From contig OX344764.1 in NCBI GenBank assembly GCA_947034895.1, forward strand, positions 61,857,348 through 61,921,347: DNA of 64,000 bases, read 5' to 3'. Within the stretch, counting starts at the first letter, position 1, and each line of letters opens with the position of its first letter. The notes beneath the pieces were generated by a model that ran no database searches, had not been told where the DNA came from, and was given only the letters and a program-made list of their open reading frames with translations. The DNA comes from Rhytidiadelphus loreus (taxonomy: Eukaryota > Streptophyta > Bryopsida > Hypnales > Hylocomiaceae). The position numbers and the translations under genes are program-made. Of the stretch, positions 12,948 to 24,110 are shown one piece after another.

Positions 12948-13327
12948 TTCTTCCTACTGCAAGGGGGCTTTGGCGCCGAGGGGACCCAAGCAGAAAGAAG
13001 AGAGTGATTATAATCTCAATGGAACAACCTTAGTTGATTTCAAACAAATCTTAATTAATAACCGATTTTTCTTCTTCTTAAAATCTAGCAAAGTCTAATA
13101 AGTAGCACATCAAGGTTGTTCAAGGGACCACGGTAATAGGTCCACGGTAATAGGTTCATGATAATAGTTACTTAAATTTACCAAAAATAATAAATTTTGA
13201 CCAAAAATTTTAGATGGAATCTCTACGAAATTATATGCTTACAAGCTCATAGGCTCACAGGTTTACAAGCTCACAGGCTCACAAGCTCACAAGCTCATGC
13301 TCACAGGCTCACAAAAGAGCAACCCTG
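12156..13327. mobile_element. hAT-like element nested in the copia LTR
   Basis: 1172 bp with terminal inverted repeats CAGCGGTGCT.TTTTGTGAG and its complement ending agcaaccctg. It is flanked on both sides by the exact 10-mer atctgggaac (12146-12155 and 13328-13337). CAG ends followed by a mixed GT stretch resemble hAT transposons, whose duplications are 8 bp. The 10-bp match also leaves Mutator-like (9-11 bp) possible. Next to the right end are tandem short motifs 'gctcacaggctcacaa'. The element has no transposase and carries a further insertion at about 12836-13005. Confidence 0.8.
12836..13005. mobile_element. Small GC-armed element with an A/T homopolymer core
   Basis: GC-rich arms containing TGGGTCCCCTCGGCGCC and its complement flank about 70 bp of A and T runs. 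The left flank 'caccccc.ctcttgcttct' pairs with the right flank 'agaaagaagagagtg'. It sits inside the hAT-like element, making this at least a three-level nest. Frames across it (12800-13098) are only homopolymer translation. Confidence 0.65.
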
Positions 13328-13401
13328 ATCTGGGAACTACAAGGAACTTGTGGCCCTAGAGACAAGGTAAATCCCATCTAATGTCTTCTTGTAATTTAAC
13401 A

Positions 13402-13412
13402 TGGTATAAGAG
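13402..13412 (+). promoter_or_regulatory. Retrotransposon primer binding site remnant
   Basis: TGGTATAAGAG differs by one base from TGGTATCAGAG, the usual plant site complementary to the 3' end of initiator tRNA-Met. It lies directly after the putative LTR end and before gag-like sequence, as expected for a copia element. Confidence 0.7.
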
Positions 13413-13579
13413 TAAAGTTAATATTTTTGAGTAGTGCCAATTTGAGATGACAAATAAGATTGAGCAAGGTCAATTTATTTAATTTGTGTGTAAAAACCAT
13501 TGTTTTGACCCTTTTATTCCTCAATTCTTAAGGTTTTGATTGCATCTCAATACAAATCAAATTGTTGACCCATTGCATG

Positions 13580-14170
13580 TACTCATTGAAATGATGGCTA
13601 GTCCTTTCGTTGGGCTAAAACTCATGGATATGTTTGATGGTGAAAATTTCCATATGTAGAAGTTCATAAAATTTTATGTTTTAAAAAGAGGACATTAGAA
13701 CTTGGTGATTGGATGATCTAAAACCAAATAGGTGCGATTCTACTATGAATGCACTAAAAATTATCCAAGATAGTGTGAGAGGAGAAGTTGGGGTCAATGA
13801 GGAAACCAATGATGGTGCTAATAATGCTTTTTCTATTAAAAATAGTATAATAAAATGGATGGAATATGATTGATGTTGTTTCTACAATTGCTCTTTATCT
13901 CAAAGATGAACCACTTCAATAGATTATAAGTTGTAAAACTTCTAAAGAAGCTAGACTATAATAGGAGTTTGTGGAAAAAATCGAAAGTTTGAAAAATATT
14001 TAGTTATGCTCAATGCACTAAAAGTGACAATTTTTTATACTATTGTGGAAAATAATCAAAGAACTTTAGGAGTTAATCCAATTGCATTGAATAAGTCCAA
14101 TAATGCATTAGCAGACGTCCTACTTCAAGTTGAAAGTGAATAATACTTAATTTGAGACTTAATGCAATGA
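13580..14170 (+). pseudogene. Decayed Ty1/copia gag fragment
   Basis: Reading from about 13591 gives a copia Gag-like start with the motif F-x-G-E-N-F-H-M, in which the expected tryptophan codon is now a TAG stop. Further right, 13890-13985 reads L-K-D-E-P-L-Q, stop, I-I-S-C-K-T-S-K-E-A, matching the Gag stretch normally written I-S-C-x-T-A-K-E-A-W. Several stops and frameshifts interrupt it. No protease, integrase or reverse transcriptase follows, because another repeat begins at about 14258. The family call rests on these motifs and the primer site before them. Confidence 0.7.
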
Positions 14171-14257
14171 AGTAAACCATGAAGAAGTCAGAGTAAACAT
14201 TCAAGAGCCTTTAATACTAATACTAATACTACTAATAGTAGTAATAGAGCAGTTATT

Positions 14258-14780
14258 GCTCTTTTGGGCACATTGTGACAAACTGTTACAATGTGCGCAT
14301 TAATTAATTGTAAACTCAAAAATTAATTAATTTTTTAGCTTCACAAGCCCCAAGATTTTTAATTTCAAAATTAATTTTTTGGCAGGATGCAGAGTCATTG
14401 TACACCCAAAATAATTTAAAATTTTAAAATTTTCATTCCCCTCCCCTTATTTCCTCTTGTAATTTTCTGAAACCAACTTGATTGACAAACATTATGGGAC
14501 AATTCATCCCATACTTGTATTCATATATGTATTGTATTTATACAATATTCGTCAATATCTGTAGAGTATTTGTACCTATACTATATCCATGTCCAATATT
14601 CACTACATATTCATATATAATATAGTATTCATTTTGTATCTTGTATCTTGTATCCATATCCGTATTTGGACGGCTCAAATTAAATCTTACGAGATCAATG
14701 GCATGTAATTTTTTGAGAAATCAATGGCGTAAGCATTTAAAAAAAAATCAATGGCTTGTAAATTTTTTGAGAGAGGGGGG
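14258..14780 (+). repeat. Dispersed repeat, copy 1 of an inverted pair with 44670-45226
   Basis: The left end is 'gggcacattgtgac' followed 9 bp later by its near complement, a hairpin. The middle has AT-rich 'aattaatta' and 'ttttaaaatttt' tracts. Right of that is a degenerate array around 'tatccatatcc' (14510-14660), then a tail with 'aatcaatggc' three times. The same order appears reversed at 44670-45226. There is no coding capacity; probably a non-autonomous transposon of unknown class. Confidence 0.8.
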
Positions 14781-16900
14781 GCTAATTAATTGACCAATGT
14801 GAGCACACTCTTTTCAGCTCGTTGTTGTTCACTCTTTCATTGAATTGAGTTTTCAAATTGCATCACAGTTTGTAGACAATAATTTTATCGTGTAAGATAA
14901 CTACACCCAAATAAACATATTTCAAGTATGGTTCCTATTAATAACTATCAAAGTTTTGTCAAACCTTATTGATAATCTAAAAGGAAATTCTATATTTTTT
15001 TTGCATTCATTTTTTGCATATCATATGGATAAATTATAAATTTCCAAAGTGTTGAAAGAAGACTTTCTAGAAAATCAACTAGTATACGTGCTCACTAGTG
15101 GAGGTTGTACATTCTAGAGAAGAATGAATAGGAGTCAATTTTAAAAACAAGTTGCAATTAGTTGCACTTATCATAGAGCATTCACACCCTTTCGTTATGA
15201 GAGTGAATGACTAGCCAACATGGATGAAAAATGCTCCATGCCTCTCAAGATATTTTTGAAGGGTGATTGTAAGAAACACTAGTCTTTTTTTTAGTTACAT
15301 GTAGTATGATAGAATTGTCATTTACTATAACTTTTGAAGCATGAATCTGATGAACTTTAATTCTTTTAGTGGAGATGAATGTGCATTGTACTTATATTCC
15401 TTATTTTTCAAAAATTAAAATAATCATTTTATATTTAAAAGTCTATTTTGTTAATTTGTTACATTTTCAAGTTTAGGGGGGTTGAGGGGGTTTGAATACT
15501 AGAGTATCCAAAATTAATGATTTAGAGCTGAAATTTTTGTAGTCTATTTTCATAGCAGGCAAGCATATTCCTACCAAGGGGCATCTAAAAATACATTATA
15601 TTATATTCTCTATGTTTGTACAAATAGGTCTCCCTAACACATGCACTTCCAACGTACAAATAGGTCTCCCTAATACATACACTTCCAAACATTGAAGATG
15701 GGTTCAAGCTCATTCTTGGGGTGAAATTTGATTACCATCAAATCCTCACAAATTGACAATTTTTAGTTTGTTTGGTAGATTTTTTATAAGTTAAAAATCC
15801 AACATATCCCTTTTTTGTGAAAGAATGGGATATGGCATTGGTAGATACAAAGAAGACTATGTAGAACTCACAAAGGAAAATTGTTGATAGTACAATAGAT
15901 CTAGAATATGATTGATGGCTCAAAATCGACCACTGAATTTTCTTTTCTAGTACTCATAGTACTCAATACTGAAATCCATTTTTTTTGGCAAAATGCTACT
16001 AAAACAATCAATCTTTTTTATAATCACTTGCAAAGACTATATCCTAATATTTCAAGAATATGCCTAATAACTCAAATTTCAATCAACTATTTCTTTTATT
16101 TGGCCACTTGTCTTAGAATAATCCATTATTTATACATTAGTTGTGTAATTAAGGGCATCACCACATGTGAGCCCCATTATGTCATTTCCTTGTCTCTTCC
16201 TTTTATGATCCTTCCTTTTAAAATAAAATAAAAATAAAAGTTCTCTCAAGATTCTTTAAATTTCAAGAACTTTTTTCTAAAAGAAATAAAAAGAGAGATA
16301 ATAATTGATGACCTCTTATTATAGGTAAAAAAATTGAGAACACCCATGAAGTTGAGAGTCCCACTTTTTTTAGAAGAATCAAATCCCTAAAAAATTGGAA
16401 TAATAAAAATGCACATGGAGTGGGTGATCATGTTTTTGCAAAAATGCATAAACTCTAGAGGGTTAAGATATATGCACCTATATATATGTGCCACATCTCT
16501 AATTGTCGTAGCTATTCTTTTGATAAAAAAGGGTTCAATTGATGTTTCAAAACCACCACAAATGTGTTAATTAAAGCAACCAATGGGAGTTGAAGAATTC
16601 TTTGAGGCAACCAATGAGAGTTGAAGTACTCCATGCTCGAGAAGTGTCCGTTTCATAATAGTCTAGCATCATGAATAGGGTACCCTATATTTTTCAACTT
16701 TGAAAATTGAAATTCATAGAATATTGTATGAGTGTCGGAAAATTTCGAAACAACTTGTTTTTTTTCTTTCTTGAGGAAGCTAACAATCATTCTTTCCAAA
16801 AAAACATTCATCATTTTGACCACTGGCGAGTTCTCCACGGCTGAAAAAGTGGTGGTTTAAGTGCATGTACCGAAATAGAAATAGGCTCTAAAGGTGGGAA
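14781..16900. other. AT-rich intergenic DNA, no gene seen
   Basis: Only short unsupported open frames. A roughly 30-bp direct duplication around 'caaccaatg.gagttgaag' lies at about 16577-16632. 'caaataggtctccctaa' occurs twice at about 15620 and 15657. Confidence 0.5.
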
Positions 16901-16919
16901 CAAGAAGAGTTTGGAAATA

Positions 16920-18180
16920 GTGTCAGTTTTCTTCTAGTGTGTGCACGGGTGCAGGCGGAATGATGCTCTTATACACAATCATGTCGTCGTTGTTGTTCTT
17001 TGACACAAATGAAACAGGATTTCATTGCAATTGGCGAGATGCAAAACCACCAGCCAGCCACAAGTGGCCTGGCGTCGTCCGGGCCGGGGGACCATGCATC
17101 AGGCTTTTCCCCAAAGGCGCTTGACTTCAGAGTTTTGCCTGATGGGATCTGGAATAACTTATTTTTAGTAGCGTTTGGTATGACCGCATCATCACTCTCA
17201 CACACATACCCAAGTTGAATTTTGCAGCACTCCACCCCCGATTTTCAATTCGACTGTTCGGCGCGCAGTCAATCCGCAAATCTTTAAGAAATTGCTTCAG
17301 TTGGGGTCAGCTAGCCAAGTTGATTCCCGTGGAAAAGATCTCTCCGGCCCTAACTCGTGGAGCGAGCTAGTGGGTCGAGTACCTGAGTCAACTGCGTCAT
17401 CAATGCAGCACCGTTTCACTTCCCGATGCGCGAAGTCTACCCACTGCAGGCAGACCTGAGTCATCGATCAGATCGCTCTCATTGTTTATTACGGTTCCAA
17501 TCAAATCCCTCCAGCAGTCCTGCATTCCTGCCAAGTGCCATCGAATTGGTCGAAAGCTAGCTAGTGGCATATCCTCACTTCACTCCTCGATCAGTCCTCC
17601 GATCCACCAGCCTAAATAATTGGTTTCGGATCTTTTGCACTGGTCAGCACGGTAGTTTCCTGGCTCATGAGTACGAAAGTAACGACTCTGTGCATGAGAT
17701 CACAGAGATTTGGTACTAGCTTTAACGTACCAGGGGTTTTTTGGTGGTTTTTTTTGACACAAATGCTAGCTTTACAAGATACTCCGGAGTAGAAAACAGT
17801 ACAGTAGCTCCGTCCCGCCTTGGAGTGAACAGTCACCGTACCGAAGTTAGTTTGAGTTACTCCGTATAACTTCAATTATATATGAAAATGTAGGAAATTT
17901 GGAAGGTTGAATTTGAGGTCACGTCGGTGGCGGTGTTCACCGGCAAGGAACAAGAAGAAAGAGCACATGTCAAAGCTCCAACAAAATCCATTCAACCTCA
18001 ACCTGGGTCCCAAGGAATGGGAGGGAGCTAGATTCGTCGCCAAATTCCCACTTAGCATGAACGTAAAGGAAAAGGAGGAGAAGATTCAATTCACAACTAC
18101 CGGTATAAGGCTGATTTGTTGGATCCGTACATTTGACACAAATTTCCCAAAGTCACACTATTTTAATCCATAAACGACGT
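16920..18180. other. GC-richer island without a recognised gene
   Basis: Base composition rises well above the surroundings, and several overlapping open frames exist on both strands (for example 17000-17218 + and 16969-17235 -). None shows a domain, a convincing start or family similarity I recognise. The sequence reads like promoter or leader DNA, with many GATC and CTAG words, or like a decayed gene remnant. A CACTA-type end in reverse orientation (ttttcttctagtg) marks its left edge. Confidence 0.35.
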
Positions 18181-18330
18181 TGAGGACATTTTTTGGCCGA
18201 TGAATGACAAAGAATCTCTCCATGCAGGATAGAAGTGCAACTATTCATCCTCTGAATTTTGTGTGAAAAAGGGAAGGTCTTCTACAATAGTTTGACTTCC
18301 AATGAGTGCTTTTGCATTTTTTTTTAAGTC
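18181..18330 (+). repeat. Dispersed repeat, inverted partner of 36545-36715
   Basis: The block containing 'gttgaggacattt', 'tgcaactattcatcc', 'gaaggtcttctacaatag' and 'tttgacttccaatgagtg' is found reversed and diverged at 36545-36715. No coding capacity. Confidence 0.75.
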
Positions 18331-18427
18331 AACAATTCACGTGGTACCAAAACAAATGATTTCTGTAGTGACTAGCCCATCCTTGAAGGGTTTAAAAAGA
18401 TTGAATTGGTATAAGCTAAAAGGTTAC

Positions 18428-18676
18428 ATGCCACATTTAACTACTTTTGGACTTTTGAAAGTCCAGAATTAATAATGGTCATTGGGAGAGAAAAAAAATG
18501 GTCATCAAGAAATAATCTAAAACATCAGGAAATCTATGCAAAACATTAGGAGATCAATACAAAACATCCGGAGATCTATACAAACATCGGGAGACCTCAT
18601 GATGTTACTATTTCAAGATCTCTGGATGTTTAGTCCAAAATTCATTGAGTAGTCCAAAAGTAGTTAAATGTCGCAT
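18428..18676. mobile_element. MITE with 4-bp target duplication, copy 2
   Basis: 249 bp starting ATGCCACATTTAACTACTTT and ending GTAGTTAAATGTCGCAT, with TTAC directly on both sides. It has the same interior words as the copy at 6636-6862 ('catccggagatctatacaaa', 'gatctctggatgttt'). Two independent copies with different but exact 4-bp flanks fix the element boundaries well. Confidence 0.85.
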
Positions 18677-18679
18677 TTA

Positions 18680-19975
18680 CTCTATTGTATTTCTATTCAT
18701 TTTATTTTTTTAGTTGTGATAATAATTGTATAAGTGATATTAGTTTTACAAATACCCTCTCTAATTAGGAAGAAAAATCATGTAGTTATTTGGTTGTGAG
18801 AATCATCTAACATGGCATTTCCTTAGTCTATGTGAACCATGTTGGTTTCTTTCTATGTTAAAGAATTGTGTATTAAGTTTCAATCACTTCCAGTAAAATG
18901 TGGATGCCCTTTGTTTCCCATATACATACATGAATACATCCATTGGATTCAATAGTTTGAAAAAATCTGATTATTTTCATGATTTATATCAATGTGGATA
19001 TTTTTTATTTTTGGTATGAACTTAGGTGGCGTACACTAGCGAAATGACCCACAAAAAGACCCTACATGGCAAACTTGACTACTAGTTGGCCTTCTTCTAG
19101 GCATTTTCATAGTCCATCTAGCCGCCTTTAAGATTTGCAAACATTCTACAATTCAAAGTTTAATATAAGCATGTTTTACTACAAAAAATAAATCCTTGAA
19201 TACAAAAATTAGAAAGTAAATCCTCATATTTGAGTATTAGATAGTACGTGCCAACCTTTGTAATAAAAACAACCTTCACGAGGTTATTAGTAACAACAAA
19301 AATGTCTCTAGTTTTAGTTCTTTGCATGTGGTTTGTGTATAACCTTGTGATGCTCCTAATGACAAGTCTATAAATTGAGCGCACAATAATTCACTCAAGT
19401 GTCGGCATGTCCATATTGAACTAAAAAAATACCTACAAAAATAATAAATTCAATTTACTCTTGCTAAATTATATTTTCAAACTTCAAATAATTATTAGGG
19501 AGTTGAGTGAATTGAAGTTGCTAGTAAGATATGGTATATGAGAAATAACCACAAGTCAATTTCCTAAATAATTTCGCTGTAGAATTGTGTATACAAGTTA
19601 GTCATAGAAATTAAATTAATTTTGTAGAGTTGTTGTAAAAAAATAATTTAATTATAATTGTATTGTTGACTAGTTGTAGATAGTCAATAAAAAATTGAAG
19701 ATCAATCATAAAGCAATTGTAGAATAGTTTATAATCCAAGTCATTTTGGTCTATTGATGTTGTTTGTTGCAACAAAGTTGAATGTTTATTTCTCTTCTTT
19801 TGCTTTGTTTTCCATTCAACTTCTTCAATTTTAGTAATGATATCACTTTTTTTTTTAATCCAAAAATATTCACTATTGAGATTTATAAATCACTTAATTT
19901 ATGTTGAAATTATTTTTTCATTTTGTGTTTCAATTTGAGAGGAAGTCAGATGGCTATATTTTCTACAAGTGAATC
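18680..19975. other. AT-rich intergenic DNA, no gene seen
   Basis: No supported coding region or bounded element. Confidence 0.5.
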
Positions 19976-20128
19976 CACTACAAGAAAATGGGGGTATAAA
20001 TGACTTGTCCACAATGACTCCACCGACAACAATGACTTCAAAGTGACTGCAAAATGACTAATTTGCAGTCATTGTTGTTGATGGAGTCATTGTGGACAAG
20101 TCATTTATACCCCTATTTTCTTGTAGTG
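19976..20128. mobile_element. CACTA-ended foldback MITE with 3-bp target duplication
   Basis: 153 bp, starting CACTACAAGAAAATGGGGGT and ending with the complement 'ttttcttgtagtg'. The arms are near perfect over about 65 bp. The 3-bp flank ATC is present on both sides (19973-19975 and 20129-20131), as CACTA elements produce. Confidence 0.92.
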
Positions 20129-20399
20129 ATCATTCCCTAACTTCAACTTAATAGAGTAAGAAGCAATTTCATGACTTCTAGGTATTACTCTCTAATAATC
20201 TTTTATGTTTATTTTTGTTTTGCTCCAAGTCTACTAGTGGAAGCCTAAATTCTGAGCTTGAATCTAGCCATGTACAATACATTTGAAGCAATTGTGTAGA
20301 TCATGTGTTGTTGGCTTATAGGTTATGGGTCAATTTCTGGACAATTTTTTTTGCATGACTTCATTTTTGTGGTGGTGGTCCATTTAGTTTTATTGCAAC

Positions 20400-20614
20400 A
20401 AAAAGACTAAATTTGTTAAAACAACAACTCATAAACTACCTCAAAACATTTGCCTCACAACTACAAAACAATCATTAGAGGAGATTTCAGCCCCCCGGAG
20501 GGCTGTGAGTTCCCAGACTGCGGGAACTGGTTCGCAGGGGGCCGCAGCAGCTTGCAGACGTGGAATGGCGACTTCCACGTCGGAAAAAAATAATTTCTTT
20601 TTTCAAAAAAAAAA

Positions 20615-20645
<31 letters not shown>

Positions 20646-20890
20646 GCATTTCAAGAGTAAAACTTTTTTTTTTTGAAATTTTTTTTATCGGGAACAGCCG
20701 TTCCCCGAAAACTGCAGGGGGACAGTTCCCCTGCAACTGCTTGAAACAGCCCTCCAAGGGTCCGAAAACTCCTCTAATGTGCAAAACTATTGTCTAGTGA
20801 TTTTATAAGAACTACCTTGCAATTACAAAACAATTGCAAAGTTTTCGTTTTGTGACTTTAAAGCAACTACCTTACAATTGCATGTAGAAG
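20400..20890 (+). repeat. Degenerate tandem repeat, about 57-bp unit, split by an insertion
   Basis: Units of the type 'aactaccttgcaattacaa' followed by 'aacaattgcaaa' and 'gtgactttaaagc' recur at about 20410, 20450 and 20780-20870. The middle unit is interrupted by the element at 20473-20779. Confidence 0.7.
20473..20779. mobile_element. GC-armed element with A/T core, CATTAGAG ends
   Basis: 307 bp. The ends CATTAGAGGAG and CTCCTCTAATG are inverted repeats. Inside are GC-rich arms ('gttcccagactgcggg', 'ttcccctgcaactgctt') around about 100 bp of A and T runs. The host tandem repeat supplies an empty-site comparison: joining the two flanks restores 'acaaaacaattgcaaa', found intact 50 bp downstream, so insertion left no target duplication. 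Relatives by structure are at 27729-28081 and 29101-29414, with a fragment at about 42240-42298. Confidence 0.75.
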
Positions 20891-21176
20891 GAGTAAAAAA
20901 TGACAATTGATAAAAAATATTAAAATGAAGAATAAAAAAGGTGAAAATAATAACTAAATTTAAGATTGAAGACCTATACCAAACTGCCACATAGTATAAT
21001 TGCATCAATGGGCTCCACACATAGTTGCATTGTAGTTGTAAGGTGGTTGGTGACTACGGGCACAAAACAATTTGCTTTCCACATTGGAGGGCAAGTTCAA
21101 CAAGTTCTAAGTACCCGGTCTAAGTAGTGATTGGACTTGCTGATTCATTTAACATGGATAAATCATTGTCCATATA

Positions 21177-21719
21177 AGGTAAACCAGCCTATGACAGGCA
21201 GATTGTCTGGTTTGCCTTGTTGACATATTTGAAATTTTGAAATTTTTTTTTCATATAAAGGCAAACATGAAAAATTGGTAGAACAATTGAAATTTTATTT
21301 TTTTGACAAAGTATGAATTTGTTACAGATTTTTGAAGTGAACTGGCCAGATGGCTCAAAACAGTCTGTAGACTCTCCCACAACCATCAAAAACTATACCC
21401 ATGGTGGTCATCAAACCACCCAATGCAGTTAAAATATTTCCTAATTTGGTTGAAATATTTTCTAACATGGACATGACATAAAGGAATAAAAAAAGTTAGT
21501 TCATGTAATGAATTACACTAGAAAGGGACGAGTTCCTAAAACAGTCTCTAACATCTCCATCACCATCATACAAAACATTGATTTCAGCCATCAACCTACC
21601 TAATAAAGTTTTGCTTACATTAATTGGAAAAAACCTAGCACAAATTGATGGAAAACTGTAATGGGTCATCTTATAGATGTCTGTATTAGGCACTTGGCCT
21701 GTCATAGGCTGGTTTACCT
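21177..21719 (+). mobile_element. TA-flanked non-autonomous element, copy 2 (543 bp)
   Basis: It starts AGGTAAACCAGCCTATGACA and ends with the complement GTCATAGGCTGGTTTACCT, with TA on both sides. Same family and orientation as 8028-8572. No transposase. Confidence 0.85.
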
Positions 21720-21766
21720 TATGCACCTCACATTGATGAACTTCTAAGTTAAGAAAACAACCTATA

Positions 21767-22277
21767 AGGTAAACCAACCCATGACAGGCAGAATGACTGA
21801 TTTGGTATGTTGCCATTAGCAAAATAAATCAGATTTTTGTCTATGCAGAGACAACTTTGAGAAATGAAAGAAGCAGTTAAAATTTTAGTTTTTGGACAAA
21901 GTAGGAATTTTTTATGAATTTTTTAAGTACTTTTCCAAAATAGTCTGTAGACTCTCTGAAATCAACAAAATATGTCTCCATGATGGTCATCTTACCACCT
22001 AATGCAGTCTTCAAATTTCCTAACACAACCACAAAATTTTTTAATGTGGCCATCACAAAAAGGAATAAAAAAAAAACTCTTTATGATGAGTTTACACTCA
22101 CAATGTATAAGTGTCCTATGATAGTCATTACTAATTCTATCACAATCACCTAATACACTAATGTGGGCCACTAACCAACCTAATTAAGTCATAGCAGCAA
22201 AAATCTAAAATGGACTGTAATGGGGGGTTTAGTAGTGTCTGTATTAGGCACTTGGCCTGTCATGGGCTGGTTTACCT
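21767..22277 (+). mobile_element. TA-flanked non-autonomous element, copy 3 (511 bp)
   Basis: It starts AGGTAAACCAACCCATGACA and ends GTCATGGGCTGGTTTACCT, bordered by TA. It lies 47 bp after copy 2 in the same orientation. Confidence 0.85.
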
Positions 22278-23800
22278 TATATCCTAAGCAATAAGTTCAC
22301 AACAAATAGAGCCCCTTATAAAACAATGTTACAATCAAATATTAGTCAATTTTGTCCAAAACAACTAAAAATGCAATTGTAAATGTAGTCATGAATTGCC
22401 ATTTTTCTACTAGTTTTTTTTCCCTAGTAGCCTAGTAATGAGTGCTCTTTTCCACGCAATCTTCTTCATGTATGCGATTAGCTTAATCATAGAGTCCATT
22501 GAATTTATAGAGAATAAGATGCATATACACTATCTACAATATGAAATTTAACCTAGAATTTCTAAACATCCCCAAGCTCAAGTGTTTGTTAATGCTGAGA
22601 ATTCAAATTTAGTTTCTATCTCTAAGCAACATTAGAAATGAATCATAGAATCAAAGCAAGATTTATTCAGAAAGAATCAAAATTGCCAACATGGCTCATG
22701 AGCATAGAAAATATTATGAGTATTTTGAAGCAAATAAAGAAAGCAAGACTACTACACTAAACAATACTACATTTACAGATTCTTTAATCTTTTACAATTT
22801 ACCAATCTTTCATAGTAGAACTTCATTATTTCTCCTTAGCCTACTAATATCTTCATATAGCTTGTATACTTCTTCTTTGGTGACACTAGCCTCTAGCTTG
22901 ATGCACAACTTGATGTACATTGTTGACCTCCTACTTAATTTTATTGACTTTATAGTTGATGCCACTAACATTTGTCTTCAATTCTTGCGAATTCCTGAGC
23001 AACTTCTTTGTGACATCTAACGCAATTAGAGGTGCAGGGATTGCTAGTGTTGTCACAATCGCCTTGAACATCAATTTGGGATTTTTAAGCTCAATTCCTA
23101 ATTGTGCTTGAAGGATGACATTGTCTTTTGTAGCTTTATAAACTACTCCTTTCTAGAATATGGTTGTTCTCCCTCCCATGTTAATAAATTTATGCGACAT
23201 AGCCAACAAGTATTGAAAAAATATGATCACATTGTTCAAAGAAAGGACACTAGTAAGCAACAATTAAGTCAAAAAGATAAAGTCAAAAGTCACTCTCTCT
23301 TCCAATAGGGGGGCACAATAGGAAGAGTCACAATAGGGGGATAGTGAATTCGTTCAATTCTTGACATTCTAGCCAAAGTTGTTTGAACATTGTTAGTCAT
23401 ATGTTGGATACAGTCATGAATGCATCGGACATGGTCGTGGCCACGTGGACGTCTTATGACAAGTGACATTACTATCTAGTATAAATCTGACAAGTGACAA
23501 GTGACAAGTGACATTACTATTTAGGAAAAATCATCCCTCTGAATGCCTCCAATTATTAACACACTCATACCATTTTCTTGATCGTCTGTTCATCCATTTG
23601 CCTTGAGTCATTTTCCTAGTGTACAAGTATCCTCAATACCTGTCTCAATGCTAATGACACCTCCCACATTTTCTTTGAGGGCCAAACATTTATTGGCTCT
23701 TGCACGACAAGAAGACATCGTTTGTTGTGCCCTCTAAGCTCCTCTGCTCTCTTTGGTGACCAAAATCATGGCAATGATTAAGTTCGAAAGGGCATGAAAA
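22278..23800. other. AT-rich intergenic DNA, no supported gene
   Basis: An open frame at 22691-23020 (+, 109 residues) is hydrophobic and serine-rich but has no recognisable domain. I see nothing that supports it as a gene. Near 23458-23520 there is a short direct duplication 'acaagtgacattactat'. Confidence 0.4.
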
Positions 23801-23810
23801 GAGAAAAAAA

Positions 23811-24110
23811 TTGCCAACAAAGAACAACTTCAACAATTTGTTGAAGCTATCTTCACGTTTCATAGGACCTTCAAAATGGAAGAAACAAAGCATTTTGGAG
23901 ACAAATTACAATTCACTACAAAGAAAATTAGACTCTTGGTGGAGGGGAGCATCATGCATGTTCCTTGGAGATAAAAGGGACCAATGGGGCATTATAAAGC
24001 ATGATGTTGCAAAATTTTGTGATGTATTCAAGAAATTTTTTTATTGCAAGGAATCTAGCACTTCCCTGAACAATGTATTGCAATAGACTCTTCACTTGTA
24101 CAAGTAAAGC
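23811..24110 (+). pseudogene. Possible trihelix/Myb-like transposon remnant
   Basis: One frame reads L-D-S-W-W-R-G-A-S-C, then W-G-I-I-K-H-D-V-A-K-F-C-D-V-F, then a segment resembling the end of SANT/Myb-like DNA-binding proteins that accompany PIF/Harbinger transposons in plants (W-x-x-I-x-x-x-V-x-K-F-x-x-x-Y). The frame ends within it. The similarity is weak and judged by eye, so this may be chance. Confidence 0.2.

Larger units (their letters stand above)
11578..13401 (+). mobile_element. Decayed Ty1/copia 5' LTR, interrupted by a hAT-like element
   Basis: The stretch starts TGTTGGAATTAATT and ends TTTAACA directly before a primer-binding-site-like sequence at 13402. Removing the 1172-bp insertion at 12156-13327 and one target-site copy leaves an LTR of roughly 640 bp. 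The TGTTGGAA start is common for plant copia LTRs. The left boundary is placed only by this motif, and no 3' LTR was recognised. Confidence 0.55.

Noticed and set aside
12800..13098. Phe-rich open frames
   Set aside because: They are translation of A/T homopolymers inside a small mobile element.
20461..20797. Open frames with Phe- or Lys-rich centres on both strands
   Set aside because: Entirely within the GC-armed element; no domain or start context.
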